Source: Guyanagaster necrorhizus (lineage: Eukaryota; Basidiomycota; Agaricomycetes; Agaricales; Physalacriaceae). From it: a stretch of DNA of 64,000 bases. The DNA is taken from contig NW_025064925.1 in the NCBI RefSeq assembly GCF_019112545.1, positions 156,855 through 220,854 on the forward strand, in the 5' to 3' direction. A program made the translations under genes and the position numbers. The notes beneath the pieces were generated by a model. The model was not told where the DNA came from. It searched no databases and worked only from the letters and a program-made list of their open reading frames with translations. Below, in pieces: positions 23,459 to 34,400 of this stretch. Within the stretch, counting starts at the first letter, position 1, and the number at the start of each line of letters is the position of its first letter.

Positions 23459-23572
23459 TCGGGAGATTATGCAAAGAAGGAGGAGGAAGAGGTAGAAAAA
23501 GTGCGTAGAGGTTACACAACCACCAGTAGCTGCTCCTAATTCTCGGTCCGGACTCCCCACGACACTCGGATA

Positions 23573-23635
23573 GAGGGAATCGACCCCAAAGTTATCGGAA
23601 GAACGAACGGTATCCAGTACACTGCTGTTATATTT
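23573..23635 (-). ncRNA. tRNA-like sequence T4 (degenerate)
   Basis: The minus strand has CAGTGTACTGGATAC and GGGGTCGATTCCCTC followed by TATCCGAG. The B box is damaged and no T-run follows. Confidence 0.3.
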
Positions 23636-24089
23636 GCAGCAGCAGGCAGTGACGAGTTGTCATGATAGAAGATGCTAGCTGGGTGCGATAAAATGAGCCC
23701 CAGTTCAGGTCGGTTAGACTCTTCTCTTCCTCCCGCAGCCCGCTACGTATTCGGTTCTTTTGCGGAACAGCTAGAAATTGTCATCAGTCAGAGAAAAGAT
23801 ATGATGCTGCCTAGTACTACAGGTACAGGTGCTGCGACAGGCTTTGGCAGCCGGAACTCCAACGGTGGTTGATTCATGGTTGTAGTGATTTAGTGAGGAA
23901 TTCCCCTCTGAACACAGCACTGTCTTTTATGGATTGTATTGATGACTTTTTATTTCATTTGAAACCTTCATGTGAGCTGGGCTTGATTGGTACAAGTCAA
24001 GGAGGGTGCTTTTGTGAAAATAAAATGTTGACTCACTCAACCAGACCTTGCAACTTTGGGGCAAAGGGACCAATTCGTGTTGGGAAAGC

Positions 24090-24310
24090 AGAGATAGGAG
24101 ACTTCTTGAGCATCTATCCAGGACGGCTCGTGCACCAAAAATAGTAGTCAGATGATGCCAATGGTATTTCCGCATCTCGTTCAGGGTTCCTAGAATGTGA
24201 ACCAGGGGTGATAAGATAAAGAAGATCCTATCCACAGTTACAGATGAAATTTTTCATAAATCACCAAGGCAACTTTTGACTACAGAGAGATTAGAATACA
24301 TCTCCACACA
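24090..24310. repeat. dispersed repeat also found at 47950-48060 and 48860-48960
   Basis: GACTTCTTGAGC, CTATCCAGGA and later GGGTTCCTAGA are shared in the same order. In the 48 kb copy the two halves are separated by a MITE-like insertion. The block at 48 kb lies just upstream of the intact hydrolase gene. Confidence 0.55.
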
Positions 24311-24442
24311 GAATTCTAATCTATACATGCTGCATCACCATACTCAGATCTTCATGTCCATTACCAAAAAAATACGGGAGATGAGATCATCTTGACTGAA
24401 AAGTGAACATGAAAAAGGGAACACAACATTAGCAATTTGCCA

Positions 24443-24503
24443 TTCGGATAGAGGGAATCGAACCCTAAGCTATGCCATAATCCATTACACTACTTACATC
24501 CAA
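24443..24503 (-). ncRNA. tRNA-like sequence T3
   Basis: The layout matches T1, with ends TTGGATG and TATCCGA, A box TAGTGTAATGG and B box GGTTCGATTCC. Only a 5-T run (24412-24416) lies about 27 nt downstream; a 7-T run follows further on (24366-24372). Confidence 0.45.
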
Positions 24504-24580
24504 GCATTCATTGTTTGGGACTTATGAAGAGAAAGATAAAACCAAACCATGCCATAAAAGTGGACTGGTTCATCGAGAAT

Positions 24581-24630
24581 AATTCGGAAATGGGGAATTG
24601 AACCCAGGCAGCCATTGCAGCCATTGCTTT
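24581..24630 (-). ncRNA. tRNA-like sequence U4 (weak)
   Basis: The minus strand has AATGGCTGCAATGGCTG and GGGTTCAATTCCCC. There is no T-run of six, so expression is doubtful. Confidence 0.3.
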
Positions 24631-24722
24631 CGAAGGTCATATGCAAATAAGGGAATGAACTGACGAAGATGTTGCCCAGCTGATTCCTTACTCTTTCAAT
24701 AAATTGTTTTAAAATGCACTAG

Positions 24723-24929
24723 TTTCTTCTCCTCATCTCTTACATCCGTGATGGGTCTGGACATGGTGATATCACCGCCGATCAAGTTGCTATGGAAGCT
24801 GCAATGAAAGAGTACTTAGTTGATCTTTGTAGACAAGTGCGATTCGTGGGCTTGGGCTCTGTGGCTGAACATGATTACTTGTCTCAAAGCATACTTGATG
24901 TCTTAGAACTTTCAAGATGCTTGAGATAA
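24723..24929 (+). pseudogene. unidentified coding-like segment
   Basis: Directly after CACTAG the plus strand is open for 68 codons with protein-like composition (RDGSGHGDITADQ, CRQVRFVGLGSVAEHD) and ends in a TGA after LSRCLR. The CTAG could be an acceptor site, making this a terminal exon whose upstream part is lost. No family is recognised. It stands at the boundary where CpG-poor repeat DNA begins. Confidence 0.25.
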
Positions 24930-24939
24930 AAACCAAGGT

Positions 24940-26533
24940 ATAAAGGGTGGTGGGTGTACAGGTCAAACTTTATTTAGCTAACACAGATTTTGTCAATACT
25001 GATATGTGCTTTGCTGAGTTTCTGAAAGGGAGAACAGCGGAATAGTATAAATGATGTACATGGTTTAAGCAGTGCCACTTCATTACAGAATATAAACTTG
25101 TATGATAGTTATTACTTCCAGTGAGAAAAGGTGTTGTACAGATGGAATTACATTGGTTCATTGTGAAAAGGAGACTACTGGTGGAGCTCAAGAAGTAGTC
25201 TATTGAGTATCACAAGGGGCTCCCAATATCTCTCTGGTCCATGAAGACTGATGATCAGCATAAGAGTCAAGGGTGGGCTCTATGAGACATTTCCCAAGTG
25301 CTAATCTATACTAGTCTGGCAGAGCCTATAGGAGAAATACTTTTGTCATCCAGACAGTGAGAACCTTCAAGGCTTGAAATACCATCCATTCTATGGTTGG
25401 ATAATTTATTTTACCCTGCTATGTCTGCTCTCAATAGACCATTATCTACAGCTCTCAGAACTGAATTTTGGCAGTGGTTTGAATATACAAACACATAAAA
25501 GAATAGACCAGCCATGACCAGAAACATAGATGATTCTACCTGGCTATATAAAACAAGGGAATTGGCTGGTGGCTTCTGAGTCAAGAGTGAAATGGCACTG
25601 AGACAAGATCTTGACTCAGTCTGATTCATTGCATTGCTTAAAAGCATGCACATTATGCAGCTGTCTTTGAAACTTGCCCTTCACTGCTACACTCACAATG
25701 GCTGATATTGTTCAGCTGCTAGATAGTGAATCTGAGTGAGAACTGACAGTAACATTGATTCTTCATAAGAGAAGGCTGTTGCTGGATGCTGATCTACCTT
25801 AGATTTAAAATGATATTGCTGCATATGAACAAGAGATCTGTATTCATTCTTTCAAGAACAGCCTTGATGTGACTGGGGGCTTGTGGCTCCTGGCCCAAGT
25901 CTGTGAATATTGATGAGACTTCATATTATCCTCATCTTGATTATGGTCAGTCATCATTGTGAAACTCCCATTTACACAACACTTGGCAGAGATCTTGGTC
26001 CACTGCTTTTATTACTCTGCACAACACCCATTGCACATAGCAATAAGAGGTCATCACAACAATATCTGCTCTGTCCAAGACTATGACTATACTCATCATA
26101 TCTTTCATATAGTCCTCAAAAAATCTATGCACTGGAAAATGATGGACATGCATGTCAAACCAGAATACCTGAAGAGACTTCCCTTTCCTTTCAGGTCACA
26201 CCTCTTTGCTGATGCTGGAGGAGTTTCACCTCTCTTCTACAACCAAAGAGGGGGGCTTGAGTATTGGTGCATTGTCCTCACTGCCATGTCTTTGACATGC
26301 CTATCTCTCCTGTCTATTTGAGGTCTCTGAGAGGTTTTTTCATACAAGCTTCCTGACACATTTCTCAGAGAGGCTGAACCATTTGGCAGACATCTGGTAC
26401 ATTGCTCAGATGCCCACACTCATTGAATGCCATATCTGCCTGCCAAAACACTACACTGAGCTGCATAGATCTGTGGTTCCTTATGATATTTTACTAATTT
26501 GAATGGAACAACTCAAGATCTTAATCATCAATG
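24940..26533 (+). pseudogene. old coding relic, left part (split by element A)
   Basis: This stretch is CpG-poor and stop-ridden, but plus-strand fragments look like protein (EYLKRLPFPFRSHLFADAGG near 26160, then FSERLNHLADIWYIAQMP and LHRSVVPYDILLI up to 26533). After removing element A, the last frame appears to continue at 42802 with ATILDIITTLSLRVFKF. I do not recognise the protein. It is the oldest layer of this nest. Confidence 0.4.
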
Positions 26534-27000
26534 TGTTAAGCCCAAATAACATGTGGTGTGAAAACATGATAAACTGATGCTGCTTCACATTCAGGTAGTC
26601 ATGTCAGAGTCCACTATATGTGTCTGTTTGTCTATGTGTTGCAAGGCCTTGCAGTTGGCTTGAGATAAGATGGTAGAAGAATAAACTTTAGCTTGAAGCT
26701 GGGGATACTACAGCGAGAGCTATGCTACTTATATACCAGTCATCATCTGTTCTATAGATATAACTACCTGATTGTTCATCCTGGCATTATAGAGTGTTTT
26801 GTCCTGTGTCATTAAGCTACCTACAAAAGTGTTTTGTCTGTTGTTGAGCAGTTACCATCATGTTGAAGGACAATGACTGACTAGGCATTGTGATGACTAA
26901 GCCTGTCCCATGGTCCTAAGTGCTGGCCTAAGCACCCTGACTAAGTGAAATAGGGGTCAATCCCTCAAATAAAAGATAGAAATAAGGAAAAATTGTAACA
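26534..27000 (-). repeat. 3' LTR of element A (467 bp)
   Basis: It is bounded by TGTTA and TAACA on the plus strand. It contains a minus-strand TATATAAG (26728-26735) and, 35 bp downstream, AGCTTCAAGCTAA (26688-26700), the predicted transcript start. It is 136 bp longer than its partner, which has an internal deletion. Confidence 0.88.
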
Positions 27001-27003
27001 TTA

Positions 27004-27013
27004 CCCCCTCCTT
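27004..27013 (-). promoter_or_regulatory. polypurine tract of element A
   Basis: AAGGAGGGGG on the minus strand lies 3 bp from the 3' LTR, as in E1 and B. Confidence 0.8.
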
Positions 27014-27032
27014 AAGACCATCATCCTGATGG

Positions 27033-30000
27033 TTAATTTAGAGATAAGTCTTGGCATTCTGTTGTAAGATTCATGAAGACATTGACCATTAAGTTGGTCC
27101 ATGTCTCTGTTTATAGGCATGTTCATAGTCTTATATTGTATTGTTGGCATCTATTGCCTTCTCATTGACCCACTGGTTAGATTCCAGGCCATATCCTTTT
27201 CAACTGACCAGGTAGTCAACTGTCATCATCATTCTGCTACCCTTTGCCTTGACTTTTTGTAATTTATATTTTAATATTTGATCAATTTTGTAGTGTTCTT
27301 CATTGTTGATCAAGTTGGGTGGGGGTGGTGGAGGTCATTCCTGGTTAAGGAAGGCAGGTGTGATGTAAGGTGTCAATAATGCTTCATTGAAGATATTATG
27401 TATCTTTCATGTGACTGGAAGGCACAATTTATAGGCTGAGTTGCTGATTTTGGTGAGAATAGTGAAGGAGCCTGTTTATTTGTCAGCTAATTTCTGCTTT
27501 GGGTGGGGAAGACAAAGGTTTATTGTGTCCAGCCAAACCTTGTCATTGACTGAATACTTATATGTAGCATGACAGTGTTTATCATATTGCTTCTTCATTG
27601 TATTAGCAGCCTGTTCAAGGGCTGTCTTAGTTTTGCTGTAGATTTTGGCCATGGTCATAGCAAAATTGCTGGAGGCAGATGTTGAGGTGTGAGTGTACTC
27701 AGTTTGGGTGATATGAGGGTGTCATCCATAGTTGATGAAGAAGGGAGTCTTTCTCATAGCTGAGTAGATACAGTTATTGTGTTGGAAGACAGTGGGTGCC
27801 AACCATTCCATCCAATCATCTTGTCGATAGTTAATAAAGAGGCAGAGATATTTTTCCACCTCTTGGTTAGCCCATTCTGTTTGACTGTCTGTTTATGAGC
27901 GATAGGTGATTGACACATTTTGTCTGATATTGAGAAGTCAGTATAGATTGTTGAGAAATTTGGAGACAAATTGAGGTCCCCTATCTGAAATGATGACTTG
28001 GGGCATGCCATATTTGGCATACATCTCATTGTGCAAGATTTTCGCCCATCCTTCTGAGGTTAATTCAGTGGAGCAAGTGATCAGAATGATTGCTTTAGAG
28101 AAGCAATTGACTATGATGAGGATTGCATCATAGCTGTTACAATCTGGTAGTCCAGTGATCAGGTCCACTGAAATGTGGATCCATGGTGATGAAGGGACCT
28201 TATTCAGATGGAGTGGTGTGGTGCATGGTTGGATTGATGGTTTGCCCTGTTGACAGGTTTTGCATACTTTGATGTATCGCTCAATGTCATAACTCATTTT
28301 GGGCCACCAATATTCCTGTAGCACAAGTTCCTTGGTTTCAGCAATACCTGGGTGGCTGGCAGTTGCATGATCATGACACATGGCAATAATTTCACCATAT
28401 AGCATTTGGTCCTGGGGAATATAGATCTATCCATCATAATAGATCATCCCTTCCTCCTTCCTCATCTCTTGCTCATAGTTAAGAGATGGGGCCATCCATT
28501 GATTCCATTTCTTTGTGTCCCTTGTTGCACTCTTGATCTGTTCATGGATCTCTTTCTCTGTTGGCATTATCATGGCCCAGAAATGTTCAGGCCTCAATAA
28601 TGTTACTCCTTTGTTGTCCTCTCCTTCTTGGTCATGATCAGCCCTATGACTGAGGAGATCTGCCTTCTTGTTGGCTACTCCAGCTTTATGGTGTAGCATG
28701 TACTGGTATTGGCTGAGCTCCATGACACACCTGGCTTGTCAGTGGTTCAACTTCTGTGGTTGTCAAAAGTATCATAAGTTTTAATGATCTGTCCAGATCT
28801 CAAAGACTTTGATAGTGCTGATTAGATAGTGTCACCACTCTTTCAGAGTGAGCATTATTGTGAGTAGCTTCTTGTTGTATATTTCATAGTTGCATTCAGT
28901 AATCATGAGTGCTTTGGATAGGAATGCAATGGGGTGCCATTTACCATCCTGTTCTTGAGAGAGGATGGTGCTGATGGCACCTTTGCTAGAGTCAGCCTCA
29001 ATACAGAATTTCCTGTCCTGTGTTGGGATCACAAGAATCACATCCTCTGCTAATTGGCATTTGAGGTCATTAAATGCCAATTGTTGTGATGGGCTCTATG
29101 TCCAGGGTGCATTACCAGTTAACTGGGTCATAGGACAGACTATCTTACTGTAGTCTCTGATGAACCATCAGTAGAAGTTTGTAAATCTTAGAAAGGATTG
29201 TAACTCCTTCTTCTTTGTCAGTTCTGGCCATTCAGTTACTCCTGTGACTTTGATGAGGTCCATCTGAATGCTTCTCTTGCTGATAATGACCCCAAGATAC
29301 TCGGTCTTAAGTATCTTGAATTCACACTTTTCTGCCTTGAGGAATAACTTGTGCTTCCTCATAAGTGTTAGCACTTGTTGTACTAATTGTTGGTGCTCCT
29401 TCTTTGTTTTGGACATGATAAGAATATTGTCCAAATGGATCATGACCTTTCTGATGGCAATGAGGTCTTTGAATATGTCATTCATCATCCATTGGAAGGT
29501 TGCTGGTGAGTTGATGAGGCTGAAGAACATGATGGTAGGTTTGAATAGTCCTCAGTTCATGTGAAAGGTGGCCTTCCATTGATCACCTTCCTTGATGTGC
29601 ATATTGTTATAGCCTCAACAGACATCCAGTTTGGTGTAGTATTGGATGCCTCAGAGTTTCTCCATTAACTCCAAAATTAGCAGAAGGAGATAATGATTCT
29701 TGATCATCATTTTGTTAAGTTTCTGATAATCTTGCACCAGTCAGAGCTTGCCATCTTTCTTTTTGATGAAGAAGAATGGTGAAGCCATCAGAGACTTTGA
29801 TGGCCATATGCATCTACTAGATAAGTTCTTGTTGCTTGTTGTTGCTAAGTGGATAGGTTTTACAAACCAGATTGGCATTAGCATTTGGGATCAGTTCGAT
29901 TGCATGATTCCAGGGTTTTGAGGCTGGTAGTTCATCAAAGCTTTCCTTTTTGAATAGGTCATGATAGTCTCATGCCCATTCAGATACCATCTCCTCAAAT

Positions 30001-30331
30001 GTCCTCTCCTCCTTTTCTGCATTAGCCTTCACTGCCAAGTCATTGGCATGGTGTAGAGCATGGATATGCAGGGCCTTTTGCAAGTTGATGGTGAGAATTA
30101 TCTTGCCATCCTCCATTTCTTCATCCCACCAGTCATCTGGATCTTCATCAGGTAACTCAAATGGAAATTTCCAACAGCAGCAGCAGGGAAATGTAATTTG
30201 ACTGGTCTTCCAATTGATGAGCAGATTATAGTGAATGAGCCAATCATGACCAAGGAAAAATTCTTTGGTTCTGAGATCCATTACTGCTAAGTTGATTTGT
30301 TTCAAATGGTCACTGATTGCAAGTCTGAGTT
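27033..30331 (-). pseudogene. pol of element A (part of protease, RT, RNase H, integrase, chromodomain)
   Basis: Reading down the minus strand from the B insertion: the rest of the protease (TKEFFLGHDWLIHYN, about 30270), RT with KVMIHLDNILIMS near 29430 (YLDD changed to HLDN) and FLRFTNFY, RNase H (EADSSKGAIS, ECNYEIYNKELL, about 28860-29010) and the HHKAGVANKKADLLSH tail. Integrase follows with HPGI, CKTCQQGK, SVDLITGLPD and ISDRGPQF with its catalytic Asp intact (about 27990), then a chromodomain remnant that ends with TAA at 27033-27035. Frameshifts and TGA stops prevent expression. Confidence 0.88.
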
Positions 30332-30765
30332 TGTTAGGCCCAAGTGTCACGTGTTGTTAATCACATGATAAACAATCGCACCTTGCACTTCAGATGATCG
30401 ATTGAGTCCATGGGGCTGATTGCCAACAGTGTGTCACAAGGCTACTGGATAGCTTGAGAGTAGAATGGTGTGTATAAACTTTAGCTTGAAGCTGAGGGTT
30501 ACCAGTGAGAGCTGTGGGTCTTAAATACTGTATATGCTGCACTAATAATACTGTTACTTATTGTAGCTTTCTGTGTCCATGGTGCCTGTTGTCCTTGAGC
30601 ATCGTTACCATACATAAAAGGGTGCTTGTGTGTCATCAAGCATTGTTGTTCTAGTTGACTTGATGGGCAGGCTAGTTGTGATGACTAAGCTCTCCCATGG
30701 TCTGGTGCTTTCTGACTAAGTGTGAATAGGGGTAAAATCATAAGAAAAAGGGAGAAATCATAACA
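30332..30765 (-). repeat. 3' LTR of element B (434 bp)
   Basis: Plus-strand ends are TGTTAGG and TCATAACA. A minus-strand TATTTAAG (30520-30527) lies 34 bp before AGCTTCAAGCTAA (30481-30493). The length equals that of the 5' LTR. Confidence 0.92.
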
Positions 30766-30768
30766 TTA

Positions 30769-30778
30769 CCCCCTCCTT
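30769..30778 (-). promoter_or_regulatory. polypurine tract of element B
   Basis: AAGGAGGGGG on the minus strand lies 3 bp from the LTR and would prime plus-strand synthesis. Confidence 0.85.
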
Positions 30779-30798
30779 AAGACCATTGTCCCAATGGC

Positions 30799-33700
30799 TT
30801 AATTTAGAGATAATTCATAGTCATGTATGGCATCATCTGCAGACATTTATTTCTTGTTGACCCATTGATTAGATTTGGGCCTGTACCCCTTCCAACTGAT
30901 GAGGTAGTCTACCGTCGTTGTCATCCCACCACCTCATGCTTTCACCTTTCAGAGTTTATGATTGAGGACTTGATCAATTTTGTAATGTTCCTCGTCATCA
31001 ATTAAGTCAGGTGGGGGCAGTGGTGGCTGTTCCTGATTTGAGAAGGCTGGAGTGATGTATGGGGAAAGGAGTGTTTCATTAAACATGTTGTGGATCTGCC
31101 AACTTTTTGGGAGTCATAGTTTATAGGTGCTTTCCTCTATTTTCAAAATAATCGGGAAGGGTCCAGTTTGTTTGTCAGCTAGCTTCTGCTTTGGTCATGG
31201 AAGGTGCAGATTTGTTGTGTCAAGCCAAACTTTATCATTGATGGAATATGTCTGGGCTGGCTGGTGATGTTTGTTGTATTGTTTTTTCATTGCAGCTGCA
31301 GCCTTTTCCAGTGCAGTCTTGGTTTCAGAATGGATTTTTGCCAGGTCTGTGGTGAAGCCTGTGGAGGCAGGGGTTGTTGTTCGGTGGTGTGTGGAGTGGG
31401 TGACATTTGGGTGTCATCCATGGTTGACAAAGAATGGGGTTTTCCCTGTTGCAGAATGGACTCGGTTGTTATGTTGGAAGGCTGCCAATGCAAGCCATTT
31501 GACCCAGTTGTCTTGTTGATAGTTAATGAAGAGACAGAGGTATTTTTCAATCTCCTGATTTGCTCACTCTGTCTATCCATCGGTCTGTGGGTGGTATGCA
31601 GTGGACGCATTGCATTTGATGTTTAGTAGTTTGTACAAGTTGTCAAGGAATTTGGAAACAAATTGTGGTCCCCGATTGGAGATAACTACTTGGGGCATTC
31701 CGTACTTTGTGTATACTTTGTTTCACAGGATTTTAGCCCATCCTTCTGACATTAGTTCTGTTGAGCATGCGATTGGAATAATTGATTTCGAGAAGCGATC
31801 GACAATGATGATAATAGCATCATACCCATTACAGTTGGATAACCCCATAATTATATTGACAGAAATATAGGTCCATGGGAATGATGGGATTTCATTTGGG
31901 TGAAGCGGTGCTACACATGGCTGCATTGAGGCTTTTCCCCTCTGGCAGGTCTCGTAGGCTTTGACATATGCCATAATGTCATTTCCCATTTTGGGCCACT
32001 AATATTCTCGCAGGACAAGCTCTTTTGTCTTGGCAATGCCTGAGTGCCCTGCAGTTGCATGGTCATGACAGGTGGCGATGATTTCCCCCCATAGTCTCCG
32101 ATCTCTGGGGATGTAGATTCTCCCATCATAGCGGATCATTCTGTCTTCTTTTGTCATCCCCCTTTCATGATTAAGTGAGGAGGCCACTCTCTGGTCCCAC
32201 TTGTGGCTATCATGGGTCACACTTTTGATCCGCTGGTGGATCTCCTCTTCCATTAGCATGATCATGGCCCAGAAATGTTCAGGCTGTAGAAGGGTGACCC
32301 CTTGGTTGTCGCTTCCTCCCTGATCATGATCGGCACATCGTGACAAGAAATCGGCCTTTTTATTGGCAGTTCTAGCTTTGTGATGAAGGGAGTATTGGTA
32401 TTGAGAGAGTTTGGTTACCCATCGGGCTTGTCATCGGTTCAGCTTCTGGGGCTGTCAGAAATATTGGAGATTTTGATGATCTGTTCAGATCTCAAAGGTT
32501 TTGGCTGCTCTGATCAGGTAATGTTGCCACTCTTCCAGGGCCAGCATTATGGCTAGTAGCTCCTTGTCGTAAATCTCATAGTTCCTTTCTGTTACTGTCA
32601 ATGCCTTGGAAAGGAATGTGACTGGTCACCATTTTCCATCCTGCTCCTGGGATAATACTGCTCCAATCGCCCCTTCGCTGGAGTCAGCTTCAATTCGGAA
32701 CTTCTCATCTTGGAAGGGGATGGTGAGGATAACATCCTCGGCTAGCCATCGTTTCAGGTCATTAAACATGAGCTGTTGTGAACTTCCCCATGCCCAAGGG
32801 GCATTGCTGGTGAGTTGGGTCATTAGTCTGATGATTCTACTGTAGTCTCGGATGAATTGCTGGTAGAAATTGGTAAAGCCGAGGAATGACTGTAGTTCCT
32901 TTTTCTTTGTTGGTTCCGGCCATTCGACCACCCCAGCTACCTTGATCAGATCCATCCGAATACTCCCCTCACTGATGATCACTCCAAGATACTCCATTTC
33001 CAGCACCTCGAACTCACATTTCTCAGCCTTGAGGAACAGTTTATGTTTCCTCATCAGGGTGAGTACCTGTTGTACTAGGTCTCGGTGTTCCTTTTTTGTT
33101 CAGGACATGATCAAGATGTTGTCGAGGTAGATTGTGACCTTTCCAGTAGCGATGAGATTCTTGAATATATCATTCATCATCCATTGGAATGTGGCAGGGG
33201 AATTGGTTAACCCAAAGAATATGACGGTGGGTTCAAACAACCTCTGATTAGTCCTGAAGGCCGCTTTTCATTTGTCCCCTTCTTTGATCCATACATTGTT
33301 ATACCCCCACCGGATGTCGAGCTTGGTGCAATACTTAGCTCCTTGGAGTTTGTCCATTAATTCTGAGATCAGGGGAAGGGGATATCGGTTCTTGATTGTC
33401 ATTTCATTCAACTTTCAGTAGTCTTGGACTGGTCGAAGCTTGCCATCCTTCTTCTTGATGAAGAAGAATGGGGATGCCATCAGGGACTTTGATGGTCATA
33501 TGCACCTGGAAGACAGGTTCTTGTCAAGGAACTTGTCCAGTTCCTGCTGTTCCTGGTTGCCAAGGGGGTATGTTTTGCAGTCCAGATTGGCATTGGTGTT
33601 GGGGATCAGTTCAATGGCATGATCCCAAGGCTTCAGGTTTGGAAGTTTGTCGAAACTTTCCTTCTCGAAGAGGTCCCAATAATCTCATGCCCATTCCAGC

Positions 33701-34400
33701 ACCATTTCCTCAAATGTCTTCTCCTCTCTTCCCTCATTGGCTTTGGCTGCCAAGTTATTGGCATGATATACAGCTCAGATGTGGATTTCCTTCTGCAGGT
33801 CTATAGCTAGGATGGTCTCGCCATCCTCCATCTCTTCATCCCACTTGTCTTCTGGATCTTCATCTGGTAGTTCAAATAGAATTTTTCAGCATCAGCACTG
33901 GGCAAAGGTGATTCATCCGGTTTTCCAGTTGATGAGCAGATTGTGACGTATAAGCCAATCATGTCTCAGGAACAGTTCTTTTGTTCCGAGGTCTGTTACA
34001 GCTAGGTCAATCTGTTCTGAGTGGTCTCTGATGGTGAGACATAGTTCGATGAATTCAGTGATCGAACCAGCTTGATTTCTTGTCCCATCTGCATTATATA
34101 CTGGGATAGGAGCTGCAGTGGATTGGGTTGGGAGTTTGTGTTGGTTGACGAAGGCCTGATTGATCGAACTCCCAGTGCACCCACTGTTGATTAGAGCAGT
34201 CACTGAGTGAACTGAATGGGTAGTCAAGGTCTCAATCTGGGCTTTCATGGTTAGGTCCCTCCTGGGGGTCTTGGCTCATCTGATGAACTTTCGGGGTCCT
34301 TAGAGATCATCCAGCCATTTGAGGGCCCTGCTTCACTCAGCATTTTGTAGTCCCACGACAACGTCATTGGTGACTTCTCCTGTTTGGGTCCAGTGTATCT
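30799..34400 (-). pseudogene. pol of element B: protease, RT, RNase H, integrase, chromodomain
   Basis: The protease motif LINSGCTGSSI has Asn for the catalytic Asp (codon 34186-34188). RT lies at about 33560-32850, with YLDN at 33118-33129 for YLDD and FLGFTNFYQQFIRDYSRI. RNase H (FRIEADSSEGAIGAVLSQEQ) is at about 32720-32340. Integrase has a zinc domain with H-x-H and CQRGK near 31950 and a core with SVNIIMGL and ISNRGPQF, where Asp is Asn. A chromodomain remnant ends at the TAA at 30799-30801. Several CGA codons are TGA, for example in LNR-stop-QARWVTKL near 32425. The product would be a polyprotein for reverse transcription and integration. Confidence 0.92.

Larger units (their letters stand above)
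22295..24640 (-). repeat. repeat family with paired tRNA-like sequences, three units
   Basis: Three related segments (about 22295-22580, 23095-23460 and 24360-24640) share, in minus orientation, a type U tRNA-like motif, a spacer, a type T tRNA-like motif, then a tail with two T-runs ending near TTTTTTTGGTAATG. Extra tRNA-like copies lie at 22741 and 23573. The tail match (for example ATTACCAAAAAAATA on the plus strand at 22295 and 24360) shows that the units arose by duplication. No reverse transcriptase or transposase is encoded, so a SINE-like or locally duplicated pol III unit is inferred. Confidence 0.6.

Noticed and set aside
22295..24640. CRISPR-like array
   Set aside because: The repeats are tRNA-like units with irregular spacing and the genome is eukaryotic.
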